Source: Spinacia oleracea (taxonomy: Eukaryota; Streptophyta; Magnoliopsida; Caryophyllales; Amaranthaceae). From it: a DNA stretch of 64,000 nt. The position numbers and the translations under genes were made by a program. Under the pieces are notes generated by a model. The model did no database searches and was not told the origin of the DNA. It was given only the letters and a program-made list of their open reading frames with translations. Shown one piece after another: positions 12,315-23,453 of the stretch. The number at the start of each line of letters is the position of its first letter. The stretch's first letter is position 1. The stretch lies in assembly GCF_020520425.1 (NCBI RefSeq), contig NC_079488.1, positions 4,565,747 to 4,629,746 on the forward strand, given 5' to 3'.

Positions 12315-13996
12315 TGTTGATAGAGGGAAAAACTAGATCATTGCTAGTCTTACACCTAAATCAACTTAAATGCCTAAACTAACCACAAGAATCAAGTAGA
12401 GTGGCAAGCAAAGGGTCGATATCCACAGGGAATTGCGAGTTCCGTAGCTAGAAATGCTAACATAAGCTAATTCGAAAAGGGATTGGTTGTTGAAAAAGAA
12501 AGAAAAATCAAACTAAGCGATTAGAATGTTAAACAAGGATTAAAAATACTAGGGGATTGGGGTTCACCAAGGGATACATGCAATGGGGGAAATAAGGATT
12601 TGGGAATTAACTAAACTTGCAAAGACAAATTGAAAGGGGAATCGATCTTTAAAATTCTCAAGCAACGAATCATGCTTCCGCAATCAACCCAAAGCCTAAG
12701 AACCAATCAAAATAAATCCGATCGAAATCATACAATGCAATGACTTACAATCCCTTGCCAAATCAATGCATCGCGTTCCATTGACCAAGCAAAGTTACGT
12801 CTAACCAAGCAAGCAACGAGGACCCCCCAACTTATACATTTAATTGCAAAAACTAGCGAATTCTACCTTAAAACCCCATACATGAAAACCCTAGGCTACA
12901 CCCAAACCCCTAGATGAGAACTACTCACTCATGGACTTGACTACAAATTTCAACATGATAAATTCAATGGGAGTATGCATTTCCGAATAATCAAAGAAAA
13001 AATCCCTAACCAAATAGTTCAAGCTAATTTAATCATGGCAATCAAATCTATAGGCAAAACCATCATCCACAATACAATCAAAATCACCAAATCTCAAGAG
13101 ATTAGCAAAGAAACTAGTAAGTCTAATCCTAAAGGATTAGGAAAAGCTAAACAATCAAACAACTAGGAAGGAAAAATATAAAAGTGCCTATTTTTGGGGG
13201 TTTTTGATTAATGATAAAAATAAGAGACAAAGTAAGAAAAATCAGAAATTAATGACATTAAATGGAAATAAGTGTTGAGAATTTTTACAATGAACCTTCA
13301 AAATCAAAGATTAGGGAGAATCCCAAGCAATACAATGAGCAATGAATGAAGTTCTCCTCCTTTCTCTCTCTAAAATTAATTTCAAACTACTTTTGTAAAA
13401 AACTAGGTTTTCTAAAAGCTCCTAAAATGCTTTAAATAGTCCCGAAAAACGGCTCAGCGCTGGCAGCAGGTTCGGCCGAACATAAATAAAGTTCGGCCGA
13501 ACTAAGAGGCAAGTTCGGCCGAACATAAGGCAGGTTCGGCCGAACCTGGGAAGAAACAGGAGCTACTGATTGCGAGGTTCGGTCGAACAATTGGGAAGGT
13601 TCGGCCGAACATAGGTAAGTTCGGCCAAACTCTGGGCTTGATTGCTTCAGGCTGTTCTGCTTTGGTTCGGCCGAACACATCTGAAGTTCGGCTGAACATC
13701 TTGAGTTCTTGACTCCTTCCTTCCACTTCGAGCTTTCCTTGGATACCGTTGACTTCCATTGACTATTCCGTCCGTTTTACTTGTTTTCCTACACATTAAC
13801 AAACCCGTGAAAAGCAAAAGCTTGACAAAAATTAAGAAAAACAAGGCGAAAGGACGGTAATTAGGAGAAACCGAGTCAACTAAGCATGTAAGAGAAAAAG
13901 GACTAAAATGAGCATAAAAGGGGAGGAAAACAAACAAAAACAAGAATAAAAAGAGGCAAAATACTATCCTAGGAGTGACATAAATGTCACTCATCA
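12315..13996 (-). repeat. 3' LTR of Athila A (1682 bp)
   Basis: The sense ends are TGATGAGTGACAT (at 13996) and CTCTATCAACA (at 12315), so TG...CA. The upper boundary is fixed by the adjacent purine tract and the lower by the break into copia pol. It contains a cluster of about nine GTTCGGCCGAAC-like palindromes (13446-13697) and, in sense orientation just downstream, a TATTTAAA box (13431-13438). The short forward frame at 12975-13166 is not a gene. Confidence 0.8.
13446..13697. repeat. Palindrome cluster GTTCGGCCGAAC in Athila A LTR
   Basis: About nine copies of the 12-bp perfect palindrome GTTCGGCCGAAC or one-base variants, spaced roughly 15-45 bp apart with unrelated spacer sequence. The irregular spacing and variable spacers argue against a CRISPR or a simple satellite. 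It lies immediately upstream (in LTR sense) of the TATA-like box. Confidence 0.85.
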
Positions 13997-13997
13997 A

Positions 13998-14036
13998 ACT
14001 CCCCCAAGATAGACTTTTGCTTGCCCTCAAGCAAAA
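13998..14036 (-). other. LTR-proximal purine tract and hairpin, Athila A
   Basis: In sense orientation a 9-bp perfect stem TTTTGCTTG / CAAGCAAAA (14015-14023 and 14028-14036, 4-nt loop) is followed by CTTGGGGGAG, then the LTR start at 13996. The G-rich tract at the 3' LTR edge is the expected plus-strand primer. The hairpin recurs at 15715-15732. Confidence 0.7.
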
Positions 14037-15698
14037 CAAGAGAAGAACAAGGGAAAGACGAGATTTTATTCAAACAAAACAAAAAGGAAAAACGGGGGTG
14101 AGAATATACACTAACTCACTATCGTAGGAATCACGATTGCATTTAAGCACATGCAATAAGCTCTTTAAACCCTTAAGTCATTCTAGAGGGCGAGTGAGAT
14201 CTCGCAAGGGTTTTCCTCGAGTTTTACCCATAACTTAAATGAAAATAGAAATAAAGAAAATTAAACTACACGACCATGCCCAAGTTAACCCATCACGGAA
14301 GTGGTCCACAAATTAAGAAAATTGAGTGACTTCTCGGAAAAGCTTCTTCCAAATGTATGCCAAATCTAGGAGTAAATTGCTAGAGGACACTTCTATTAGC
14401 GCTTTTACTTGGTACATTAGAGCACATCTAGCTATTCAAAAGGTTTCATAAGCTATACTTTGGTTAAAAGAGTCCAAGAATAATGGTCCACCTCCCCCAA
14501 ATGCACGATTAGACCCCCTTTTGCTTCCCTCTACTCAAGACATGAACGAGTGAAAACTAAGCGTGGGAGGCATCCACAAATTGACCTCTTATTAGACTTC
14601 TTTTTTCTTTTTCTTTTTCTTTCCCTTTTTTTTTCACGCCTTTTTTAACTATTTTTGGCTTTTTCGTTTTCCCTTATTATGGGATTTTCTCTTTACAAGA
14701 ATAAACTTTATTTGAACAAAGAAGATGAGAAAAAAAAATACACTTGTGGATTATGATGCCACTTATTGAATGACACGAAGGTAAAACTAAGTCCTTTGTA
14801 GAGTTTCACTTTGGAGGGAATAAGGGTATACTTAGGGGCTCAAGGGACCACATATTGGGCTACTTTTATTCAATGATGAGCAAATTAGACAATTTTTCAA
14901 GCTTGATGGCAATTGCACGGTTGAAGACTAACTTTAGTGGTACAAGGAGCAATAGAGATTAAGCAACTCCTAGAACACCCTAACTCTAGCATACATTTTT
15001 CTGAGAACAATTCCTACAAATTCCCACAAATGCCTAAAAAAAGGGAACCACATTAGATTTCATCATTTGGGCATCGTCCTTGGGCATTTTTGACCGTTTA
15101 TTAAGTAATAAAGAAAGACCTTTTTTTTCTTCTTTTTTTTTATTATTTTATTTTATTTACAAAAAGGAAATTGCGAAAGTTGAATAAAAAGCGAAAACAA
15201 AAATAATAATTGAAAAATCTTTTTGTAATTTTAAGTTTTTTTTTTTAGAAATTAAGAAAAGAAAATAGCAAAAATTAAGAGAAGAAAATAACAAAAATTA
15301 AGAAAAGAAAGCGAAAAGAAAATAACAAAAATTAAGAGAAGAAAACTCAAAAGAGAGAAATTGTTAGTCATTTTGGATTTTGAAATTTGGGAGCGATCAT
15401 CCACTAAGGATATCGATGAGACATGAATCAAGCACCACAAGCAAACACCAATCATGCTCATAGCAAGCAAAATCATCAAACAAGTAACATCAACAAGCAA
15501 CATCAACCTACATCCAACTCCTAACGAGCAACACCAACAACCATCAACCAACAAGTAATAGCAACAAGCAAGCAACCACCAAAAGCAACACCCAAGAACC
15601 ACCAACAACCACCAACAAGCATCAACTACCAAAAGCTACCCCTTCCAACCCACCGCATGCCCCCAAGTAACATCCCCCCAAAGCTAGCTAAAATCTTC
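14037..15698 (-). other. Athila A 3' non-coding region
   Basis: About 1.7 kb between the env-position ORF and the LTR. It holds A/T-rich low-complexity runs (14600-14650, 15118-15360), including repeats of a GAAAATAACAAAAATTAAGA-type unit near 15260-15340 and a CAACAA-rich stretch (15480-15630). Open frames on either strand here are low-complexity artefacts. I see no gene. Confidence 0.6.
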
Positions 15699-15732
15699 CC
15701 CCCAAGCTTACCATTTGCTCGTCCTCGAGCAA
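15699..15732 (-). other. Second hairpin plus purine-tract module, Athila A
   Basis: A perfect stem TTGCTCG / CGAGCAA (15715-15721 and 15726-15732, loop TCCT on the plus strand) is followed in sense direction by AAGCTTGGGGGG. It matches the LTR-proximal module at 13998-14036 in layout, with one compensating base-pair difference in the stem. It sits just after the end of the env-position ORF. Confidence 0.65.
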
Positions 15733-15769
15733 CATAATCTAATCAAGGCACAAAAAGGGGGGGAAAGAC

Positions 15770-17560
15770 TCAAGCATCGTCCATACGATCATCACCGTCC
15801 TCTTGAGGAGGTCGGTAGGGATAATAGATGCCCGATGGATCATATTCACTAACAAAATCGGGCGGGGTCGGGGAGATGTTGTATTGGCTATCCACATCGG
15901 GCCCGGAGGCGTCGGTGTAGGGTGGCCAATCATATCTAGGGGCAGTGGGGCAAACCGACATGGATGGCGCTTGGTATGTCCCCCAACATGCCCCCCAATT
16001 TTTAGAACGGGGAGGGTAAACATCGGGGCATGCCTGGTCACACGCAAAGTCCGCCCCGCCCGGCCTAGTCCAATCATATGGAGGGGGAGGGGCAACTCTC
16101 TCCTCGGGGGGAACATGGCCACTATAGTATGGATAGGTGAGTGGTGCGCCATCTCCCCCCCCCCCCCAACGAGGAATTGGCCCTTCTTGGGGCGGGTGGT
16201 TAGGGTAGTTCAAGTACGGGTCAATGAGGTTGTTCCTCACATTAACATCATAGTTTGCCCGTGCATAGTACCCCCAGTGATCTTGCCCGTGAAGGATATA
16301 ATTAAGGGTACTTTGAATACTCTCAAAGCTAAATGGGGAGGGGGTAGAAGAAGATGACGTACCTTACTCCCCTTGGGGAGCTTGTTGGCGGGGTGCTCTC
16401 ACCTTTTGTTGTGGTGGCTCGGTTTCCACCAAGGTTAGACCATTTGGGATGTCTTGCGGCCCGATGTACCATGGGTGGGCCTTGGTGCGATCAATCTTTG
16501 TGAGGTCGTGGTTGGGGAGGACATACCACTCTTGCTCCTTGTAGACCACGGCGATCCACCTAGCATCTTTCCTTGTGGTGTAGTTGATGAACCGTTGGCT
16601 TTGCAGGGCCGCAATGTTGAGAAACTTATCATTCGGGCCACCAATGCTAGCAAGACCACTCAACCTACCCGCAAGTCTCCCTCTATCCATCCTCTTGGCA
16701 ATAAGGGTGACCATTGCTCCCATGTGGATTTCACCCTTCGCGGTCCCATCCCTAGTGCCCAAGCATCGGCTAATGAAGGATGCCACACAATCGTAGCGGA
16801 AATGCAGCCGTGGTTTATCGGCCAACCATAGACTAGCAACCTCATCCTTAATCATAGCTCCTAGACTTGCCTTGAAAAAGATGGAATAGGCAAGCATTCG
16901 AGAGAAATATCGGAGGGCTAGGTGGATGATTTCCGATGCCTTGGATTGGTTTGTTTAGAAGTGGTTATGCTTGGTGATTTGGCTCCACCAATCGGCCTCA
17001 TTATAGGCAAACCCATTGGCTACTAGAGTGGAGGCTAAGTTGGTGTAGGCTTCACCATCTTGGGGGAAACAAAATAGTGCACCCAACTCGGAGGAGCTTA
17101 ATTCATGTGATTCATTGAAAAGCCTAAAGTGGACTTGCAACCCATCATCCGTTGAGGTTGTCTCTATAGAGGATAGGAATTCTAAGGTGAGCCTAGGATA
17201 AGTCTCGCAATGTAGCTTTGTGAACTCCTTTAATCCAAAGTTTTCAACCAATAGCATCACTTCATCCTTAATCCCAAGTGAGACTAGAGTAGGCTCATGG
17301 TAGAATTTTGTGGCTCGGGATTTTTCTAGAGGAGAGTCGCTCAAAGTTGTCCCAATGCTTTTGGGACTCGAATTGGATGCCATAGGTTGTTGAGACATTG
17401 GTGGATGGGATGATTTGTGAGGTAGAACCGACATCTCCTCCCCTTCTCTTTTTAGTTGGCTTAGGAGGCATAGTGTGTTTGGGGGTTCGGTAGATGATTC
17501 ACGGGTTACTTCACAAGGTTCACAAGAGCAACAACAACAACTTCCCAATGCAAGAGACAA
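15770..17560 (-). pseudogene. Athila-type ORF in the env position, with two in-frame stops
   Basis: One reading frame of 597 codons runs from a Met at 17560 to a stop at 15770. It is broken by TAA codons near 16955 and 16361; the frame is preserved across both, so I treat it as one gene. Residues about 60-200 (LEFLSSI, FRLFNESHELSSSELGALF) resemble the ATHILA ORF-1 type protein found downstream of integrase in Athila elements. The C-terminal 150 residues are rich in Pro, Tyr and Asp. I see no clear transmembrane segment, so an envelope role is by position only. It lies between integrase and the LTR on the same strand. Confidence 0.65.
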
Positions 17561-18159
17561 CTATCAACTCCAATAACACACCCCCAACAAATTTCAACAC
17601 AACCTCCAAAACTACAACCACACCTGTTGAAACACAATACATACAAAAACAATAGTCCATCAACAACACATATAAACTACCAACAACACATAATCCATCA
17701 ACAAAGCAAATAAAAATCAATAATTTCTCAATTCACATTCAACAATTTCTCAAACCCTAACATATGAATTTCGAAGATTAAAGCATGAAAACAAGTAATA
17801 AGATGCAAATTAGACTACTCAAAACCATTAGGGAGATGAATAAAACAATAAAACACCCATACTTATAATCAATTTGAAGAATTTGAGAAAGTTGATGAAT
17901 TTCCCCAAATATGCAAAGTTGAGAAATTTCAGATTTTTTGAAGAATTTGTGGACTTGAATGAAGATTTTGTTGTTGTGGAGTTGATTTGTGAGTTAAAGG
18001 AGTAAGGATTTGTGATGGAGTATGGAGAAGAGTTGAATTTTGTTTGCAATGGAGTATGAGGATGAGAGAAAATGAGAGTAGAAGAGAAAGGGGTTCGAAA
18101 ATTCTGAAGGTTGAGGAGAGAGAATCGGGCAAAAAGAAATTAAAGGGGCCGAAATTCCC
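17561..18159 (-). other. Spacer/leader before the env-position ORF
   Basis: In sense orientation this begins with CT-rich sequence (18130-18050) and continues AT-rich to the ORF start. It looks like an untranslated leader between a palindrome-rich region and the ORF. No coding evidence. Confidence 0.4.
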
Positions 18160-18775
18160 AGCAGGTTCGGCCGAACATTAAGAGAGTTCGGCTGAACTCC
18201 TTAATGTTCGATCAAACTTCCTTCGAAGTTCGGCCGAACTGGAAATTTGAGAGCTTCTGTTTCCCGAGTGGTTCGGCCGAACAATTTCAACAGTTCGGTC
18301 GAACTATGCTTAAAGTTCGGTCGAACCTTTGGCAAAGTTCGGCCGAACTCAAATTTTTGAGTTCCTGATTCTTGGAAAAGTTCGGCCGAACTAGAAAGAG
18401 TTCGGTCGAACTTCCCTTCAAGTTCGATCGAACTTATTTAAAAGTTCGTCCGAACCAAGAATGTGGGGGATTCTGATCTCTGAAAAGTTCGGCCGAACAA
18501 GAAGGAGTTCGGTCGAACTTCCCTTCAAGTTCGGTCGAACTTCTTTAAAAGTTCGTCCGAACCCAGATTTTGGGACATTCTGGTCTCTAAATGTTCGGTC
18601 GAACAAGAAGGAGTTCGGTCAAACTTCCCTTCAAGTTCGGTCGAACTTCTTTAAAAGTTCGTCCGAACCCAGATTTTGGGACATTCTGTTCTCTAAATGT
18701 CCGGTCGAACAAAAAGGAGTTCGGTCGAACTTTTTGAATGGTTCGGCCGAACCACTATACTGTTCGACCGAACTT
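18160..18775. repeat. Palindrome array GTTCGGCCGAAC between integrase and env-position ORF
   Basis: About two dozen GTTCGGYCGAAC-type words with variants (GTTCGATCGAAC, GTTCGTCCGAAC). Within it, 18394-18735 is a tandem repeat with a period of about 106 bp (unit starts near 18394, 18501, 18607, 18712), each unit carrying four palindromes. It is the same word as in this element's LTR (13446-13697). Open frames across it follow the repeat period and are not genes. Confidence 0.85.
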
Positions 18776-18995
18776 GCCCTGATTCACAACAAGTCCCCCC
18801 CTTTCCCTTCTCATTCAAGCCATGCACCATTTACTCAAAAACCAATGACTAACAACAGCTCACCAAACACCAAAAATGCCAAAAAAATGAAGAAAGGAAA
18901 GAAAAATTTAAAGGACAAGGGTTAGAGATCACCGGGTTGCCTCCCGGAAAGCGCTCTTTTAACGTCACTAGCTTGACGTATCTTCACGGAGAAGA

Positions 18996-19890
18996 TCAAG
19001 TGATTGCTTGTAGATGTGTTGTGCAAACCGTCCCAATGTGGGCTCCTTCGAAATACATTTTCACTCTATGACCGTTGACCTTGAAGAAATCACATTTGTC
19101 TTTGTTCCAAAGCTCCAATGAACCATAGGGCAACACTTTCTTTACCTCAAAGGGACCGCTCCACCGGGATTTGAGTTTTCCGGGAAAAAGCTTCAACCTT
19201 GAGTTGAAGAATAGGACTTTCTCACCTTCTTGAAAGTCCTTCTTTGTGATTTTCCGGTCATGATATTCCTTAGATTTGGCCTTGTAGATACTTGCCGAAT
19301 CATACGCATTCATGCGCAATTCCTCTAGCTCATGCAAGTCTATGAGTCTCTTCTCTCCCGCACTCTTTATATCAAAGTTGATATGCTTTATGGCACTTAA
19401 GGCTTTGAATTCCATCTCTACCGGGAGGTAGCAACTCTTCCCATACACAAGCTTATAGGGTGTTGTTCCAATGGGAGTCTTGTAGGTCGTTCTATAAGCC
19501 CATAGGGCATCATCAAGCTTCAAAGCCCAATCCTTACGGTTCGAGGCTACCGTCTTCTCAAGAATGAGTTTGATCTCGCGCTTAGAGACCTCCGCAAGAC
19601 CACTTGTCATAGGATGGTAGGATAGGCCTCGCCTTTGGATGACACCATATTTGGAGAGAAGGTTTGATAAAGCACCCTTGAAATGAGACCCACCATCACT
19701 AATAATTTCCTTGGGCATCCCGAACCTAGGAAATATCACCTTCTTGAAGAATTGGATGACCACTTTAGCATCATTTGTAGGGGTGGCAATGGCCTCAATC
19801 CACCTTGGACACGTAATCAACTGCTAGAAGAATGTAGGTGTTCCCTTGCGAAGATATGAAAGGCCCCATGAAGTCAATAGCCCATACATC
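18996..19890 (-). pseudogene. Athila A integrase (C-terminal half), frameshifted
   Basis: In sense order: [23 protein letters not shown], an extra base near 19806 that shifts the frame, then FGMPKEIISDGGSHF (core Asp), YHPMTSGLAEVSKREIK (core Glu), WAYRTTYKTPIGTTPYKLVYGK, and a C-terminal chromatin/DNA-binding type tail (LFPGKLKSRWSGPFEVKKV). This matches Athila-lineage integrases closely. The catalytic Asp and Glu are visible but the N-terminal zinc-binding part is deleted. It joins copia LTR sequence at 19889-19893. Non-functional. Confidence 0.88.
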
Positions 19891-19892
19891 AA

Positions 19893-20453
19893 AATATTTA
19901 ATATTTCCGATTCCGGAATTAATTTCCGTTTCGAACGATTCCGGAATTTATTTCCGATTCCGGCAATGTTTTCGTTTCCGGCAATATTTCCGATTCCGGC
20001 AATGTTTCCATTTGCGATAATATTTTCCGATACATACCATGTTTCCGTTTCAGGCAACATCTACGACTTGGATAATATTTATATTTCCGATACGATCCAT
20101 ATTTCCGTTTCCGGCAATATCATCGTTTCCGGAGTGTTCATAATTTGCCTTTTGACGATTTCAGCTCCCACTGGAACCGAGATCCGTCGATTCCGAATAT
20201 CCATAAATGGAGTATTTAATTTATTTAAATACTTGATCCGTTCACGTACTATTTGTGTGATCCTACGGGTTTAGTCAAGAGTAAGCTGTGGATTAATATT
20301 ATTAATTCCACTGGAACTGAAGCGGCCTCTAGCTAGGCATACAGTTCACTTGATCTCACTGAATTATTAACTTGCATAATTAATTAATACTGAACCGCAT
20401 TTATTAGACTTAGCATTGAATGCATACTTGGACCAAGGGCATTATTTCCTTCA
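19893..20453 (-). repeat. 5' LTR remnant of copia A
   Basis: 561 bp matching the first part of the copia LTR (sense start TGAAGGAAATAATGCCC at 20453). It lacks roughly the 3' 840 bp of the LTR and the primer site, which were lost in the deletion that fused it to Athila A. Confidence 0.85.
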
Positions 20454-20458
20454 CTATG

Positions 20459-21674
20459 TGTGTTGTGAATGTGTGCTATTGTTGAAACTATGTTGAATGT
20501 ATGTGTGGACTGGTTTATGTTGGAAATTTCATGATTCAATGTCGTTGAGTGAATGCATTGAGCATAGAACTTTATTATGAGAATTATAACATGTTAGCAT
20601 GGATTATTGATGCAAGCATGTCAGTTGGGAACTTTATATTATTTCATATATATTAGTTTAGATCGATTGATCGTTGTTCCCTTTTAGCATTTCACTACTT
20701 TATGAGGGCCGAGGACCTAGCTTGTTTAATAAGTTGAACCTTTATACACATATCAAGGGTTAACCATTGTTAAAGGAAATGTTGAATTAATTGGAATGAT
20801 TCATTGATTGACAATTTTGTGATCGCTTACTTAATTCCAAGATAAAAACAATTGTGAATACTTGTTGATTTCTTGATGTATGTGATTGACGAGTCATAAC
20901 AAAGTATTAATTGGTAAATCATGTAAAGTGAAATTGAATAGCAATAGCTTTAGATTGTGCACGTCTGAAGTGACGGACAAACAGGAGTTCATGGTGGTAG
21001 CCCATGGCCTTTTTCTGGGACCGGATTGATCACCGTGTTCTATTATATTCAAAGGTTCCTCGATATCGCAGGTCACTGAGGTTACGGAGTCGTGCCCGTA
21101 CCTCGTCTTCCTTAGTGAAGCTTCTAGTTAGAAAACTCGGTCCATTGACTATTTCAATTAAAATAATGTTAATGATACAAAGGTCTAGTTCATTCAAATA
21201 TAGTCTTCAAATTAATATGTTTTGTTTGCCCTTACTTATATTTTTATTAGTATCATGTTAGGATTGTTCGTTTAATAGAATCATGTTAATTAGGACTATT
21301 ATTGATTTAGTATGTAGTACTTAGCTTTGCTGATTACATGCTTTGTTTGTGTGTTGATCATGCCTATGCCTTATTGATCCTGTGATGACCCATTTTGGTG
21401 AGTAGTCTCTAAGGATCAATAAGCGTTGTCCATCTACAGGTTTGAAGATGATGCATTATGGGGATCGGGATTAGAGAGCTTGTATTTATTTTGTTTTGCT
21501 AAGTGACTTGGGTTTGTTAAATTGGACTTTAAACTTGTCGTACTATCTACATTACTTTATTTTCGTTGATTGGTTTTGGGAATTAACTTTGTAATTGATT
21601 ATTTATAAACCTAAAGTTAGTTTTATGTTTTCCGCTGCAAAATTATGAATAAGCCGTTACGTTTTCACACGGGC
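20459..21674 (+). repeat. 3' LTR of the Ty3/gypsy remnant, second segment
   Basis: Continues the LTR interrupted at 3042. It matches the reverse complement of 3882-5110, including the ends of the shared blocks at 20680-20760, 20990-21110 and 21600-21674. Similarity stops after CACACGGGC at 21674, about 78 bp short of the LTR end, so the terminus was deleted. Confidence 0.85.
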
Positions 21675-22914
21675 TTGAGGGAAAAACACATTGGTTAGAG
21701 GAATGATCAATTTAAGGGTTATTGTGTTATTTTGCAGAAACTTAATAATACGATAATATTTGAGGGGAGGAAATCTAAATTTTCTCACAAACACTTGTGT
21801 CTTTTTTATTATTGTTTTTGCTATTTGTTCTATATTGTATTCGCGGGGTTGTTCCTAATCGTTCGTGGCACGCGTTTGGTTATAACAAATACCAATCCAT
21901 TCCACTTCAGTGAACCAAACGACCCCTAAAAGTTTCTCACCAGGTCACACAAAAGGGATAAAAAGACGGAAGAAATCACTTTTATATAGAAATCAATTTT
22001 ATTCTGCCGTTCATGTTGTTTAAACATTTATTTATGACCAAATTGGACACAAGTCACCCGATACAATTTTTTTGTACAAAAAAAGAGAGTATATCAGTAC
22101 TAGTATCGCGAATAACGCGTATGGGTACTACGTAGCAGTGTACTGGTATACCAATATCACACTAATCAGAACCAATACCAAACTAATTGAGTATTAATAA
22201 GAGTCACTTACGTTCATTTCGAAAGCAAGCCATTTTACCATATACTCCTCTCATGATGTAGGAAAAAAAGGTAGCGTTCATTAGTCGCATCACAACTCGC
22301 ATGTAGATCTGTCAAATCGGGTCATCGTCGGTTCTGAGTTGGGTATAAGAGGCATGAGCAATGACTAGCAACAAAGATTGTTGCTTTGTTTTGCCACATC
22401 ATTTTCAAGCGACAACTCAATTTTAAGCTACAACATCTCTAATAGAAAATCACTCGTACTTGTAGTTTTTGTAGGTCAATAATAATGTATGGTGGAGCCC
22501 AAATATCATCACAACAACATCAACAAAATGGCAAGTGAAGCCCACCGTCCCATCTACACCATATGTGTAGTACAATTGAAAGGATAATGACTTAATGAGT
22601 AGTTGCTTTTCCCAACAACAAACACCAATCTACAAAAACAATAGGTTTTGCAGACTAACAATACAAGTTTCATTATTTCACAATGGTCGAGCTTGTAGCT
22701 CTAACTCTTTAATATTTGCTAGCACGTCCTTCCCTCTCAGCGATGCTCATGACCTAATCTATTTGGGTATAATCAGAAATTGTTTTGTGCGGGGTCATTA
22801 TGCTCTGCGAATCGAACGTATAAAAAAAACTTTTTCCCAGGTCACATTGATAAATTATCGAAAATCGAGAGGGTCAGGTCATTTTTTTACGGGGCCGCTA
22901 ACAAGGGTGTTTCC
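21675..22914. other. Intergenic spacer with no recognised gene
   Basis: AT-rich sequence. No domain-bearing frame. A purine-rich word near 21960 resembles a MITE end but has no partner. Nothing else supported. Confidence 0.5.
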
Positions 22915-23453
22915 TAGGGGTGTGCAAAAATTGGTTCGGACCGGATCGGACCGACCCAGACCGACCGGATCGTACTGAAGACAACCGGCCCGGTCTTCGG
23001 GTCGAGAAATATCAATTTTCGGTCTTCGATCTGGTCCGGTGCTCTTCGGTCCAAAACGCGATTTTGGACAGGACCGATTTTTCCTTAATAAAATATAATA
23101 TAACCTATTTAAAAATTTAATTCTCTCCTTTAATATGTTGTACATAATTACATATTACTATATTGTGATATCTTTTATTTTAACTTCCAAAAAAGCCCTT
23201 AAACAATTAGTTTATATATATATTTTTCCCTTTTTATCATAATTTTTCTAAAAAATAAAAAAATATATAAATAGGTCTACAACCGGTCCAAACCGGTCCG
23301 GTAAGAGTTTTGGACCGATTTTTCCGGTCCGGTCCGGGTTTGGTCCAAGCAATATCGGTCCGGTCTTCGAATCTTGAATTATCAAATTTCGGTTTTCGAT
23401 CTGGTTCAGGTCGATCAGGCCCGGTCCGGGTTTGGACCGATGAACACCCCTCA
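22915..23453. mobile_element. hAT-like MITE (539 bp), GC-rich subterminal repeats
   Basis: Ends TAGGGGTGTGC and (reverse complement) TGAGGGGTGTTC. Flanks GTGTTTCC (22907-22914) and CTGTTTCC (23454-23461) are an 8-bp duplication with one change, typical of hAT elements. Both subterminal regions are dense in GGTCCGGTCCGG-type words that can pair with each other; the middle is AT-rich. No transposase. It lies about 90 bp upstream of the SET-domain gene start, so it could affect that promoter (inference). Confidence 0.82.

Larger units (their letters stand above)
12315..19892 (-). mobile_element. Athila-like Ty3/gypsy element fragment (Athila A), antisense
   Basis: In sense direction: part of integrase, a spacer with palindromes, a broken ORF in the env position, a non-coding region with two hairpin/purine-tract modules, then the 3' LTR ending at 12315. 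The 5' LTR, gag, protease and RT are absent. At about 19889-19893 the integrase is joined directly to the middle of the copia A 5' LTR. The simplest reading is that an Athila element inserted in copia A pol and one large deletion then removed its 5' half, the copia gag/early pol and the 3' part of the copia 5' LTR. The order integrase, ORF, LTR and the sequence type fit the Athila lineage. Confidence 0.82.
3043..20453 (-). mobile_element. Ty1/copia element A, antisense, with nested insertions
   Basis: Bounded by TGTTAGG at 3043 and CCTTCA at 20453 (sense: TGAAGG...CTAACA). The flanking 5-mers are TTATG (3038-3042) and CTATG (20454-20458), a target duplication with one change. The interrupted sequence on both sides is the same gypsy LTR. 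Order in sense direction: 5' LTR remnant (20453-19893), deletion, Athila-like fragment (19892-12315), pol C-terminal half (12314-11126), 3' untranslated region interrupted by a solo LTR, and a full 3' LTR interrupted by another solo LTR. The 3' LTR without its insertion is about 1400 bp, matching 1405 bp in copia B. Gag, protease, integrase and the primer site are missing, so the copy is dead. Confidence 0.85.

Noticed and set aside
13446..13697. Possible CRISPR array (regular palindromic repeats)
   Set aside because: Repeats are 12 bp, spacing is irregular, repeats vary, and they sit inside a plant retroelement LTR.
15252..15632. 126-codon frame rich in Leu, Cys and Trp
   Set aside because: Arises from CAACAA-type and A-rich low-complexity sequence in the Athila 3' region; no domain and no second copy.
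15803..16357. 184-codon forward frame
   Set aside because: Shadow of the env-position ORF on the opposite strand; no homology of its own.
18461..18925. 154-codon forward frame across the palindrome array
   Set aside because: Follows the 106-bp tandem repeat; peptide is a repeat artefact.
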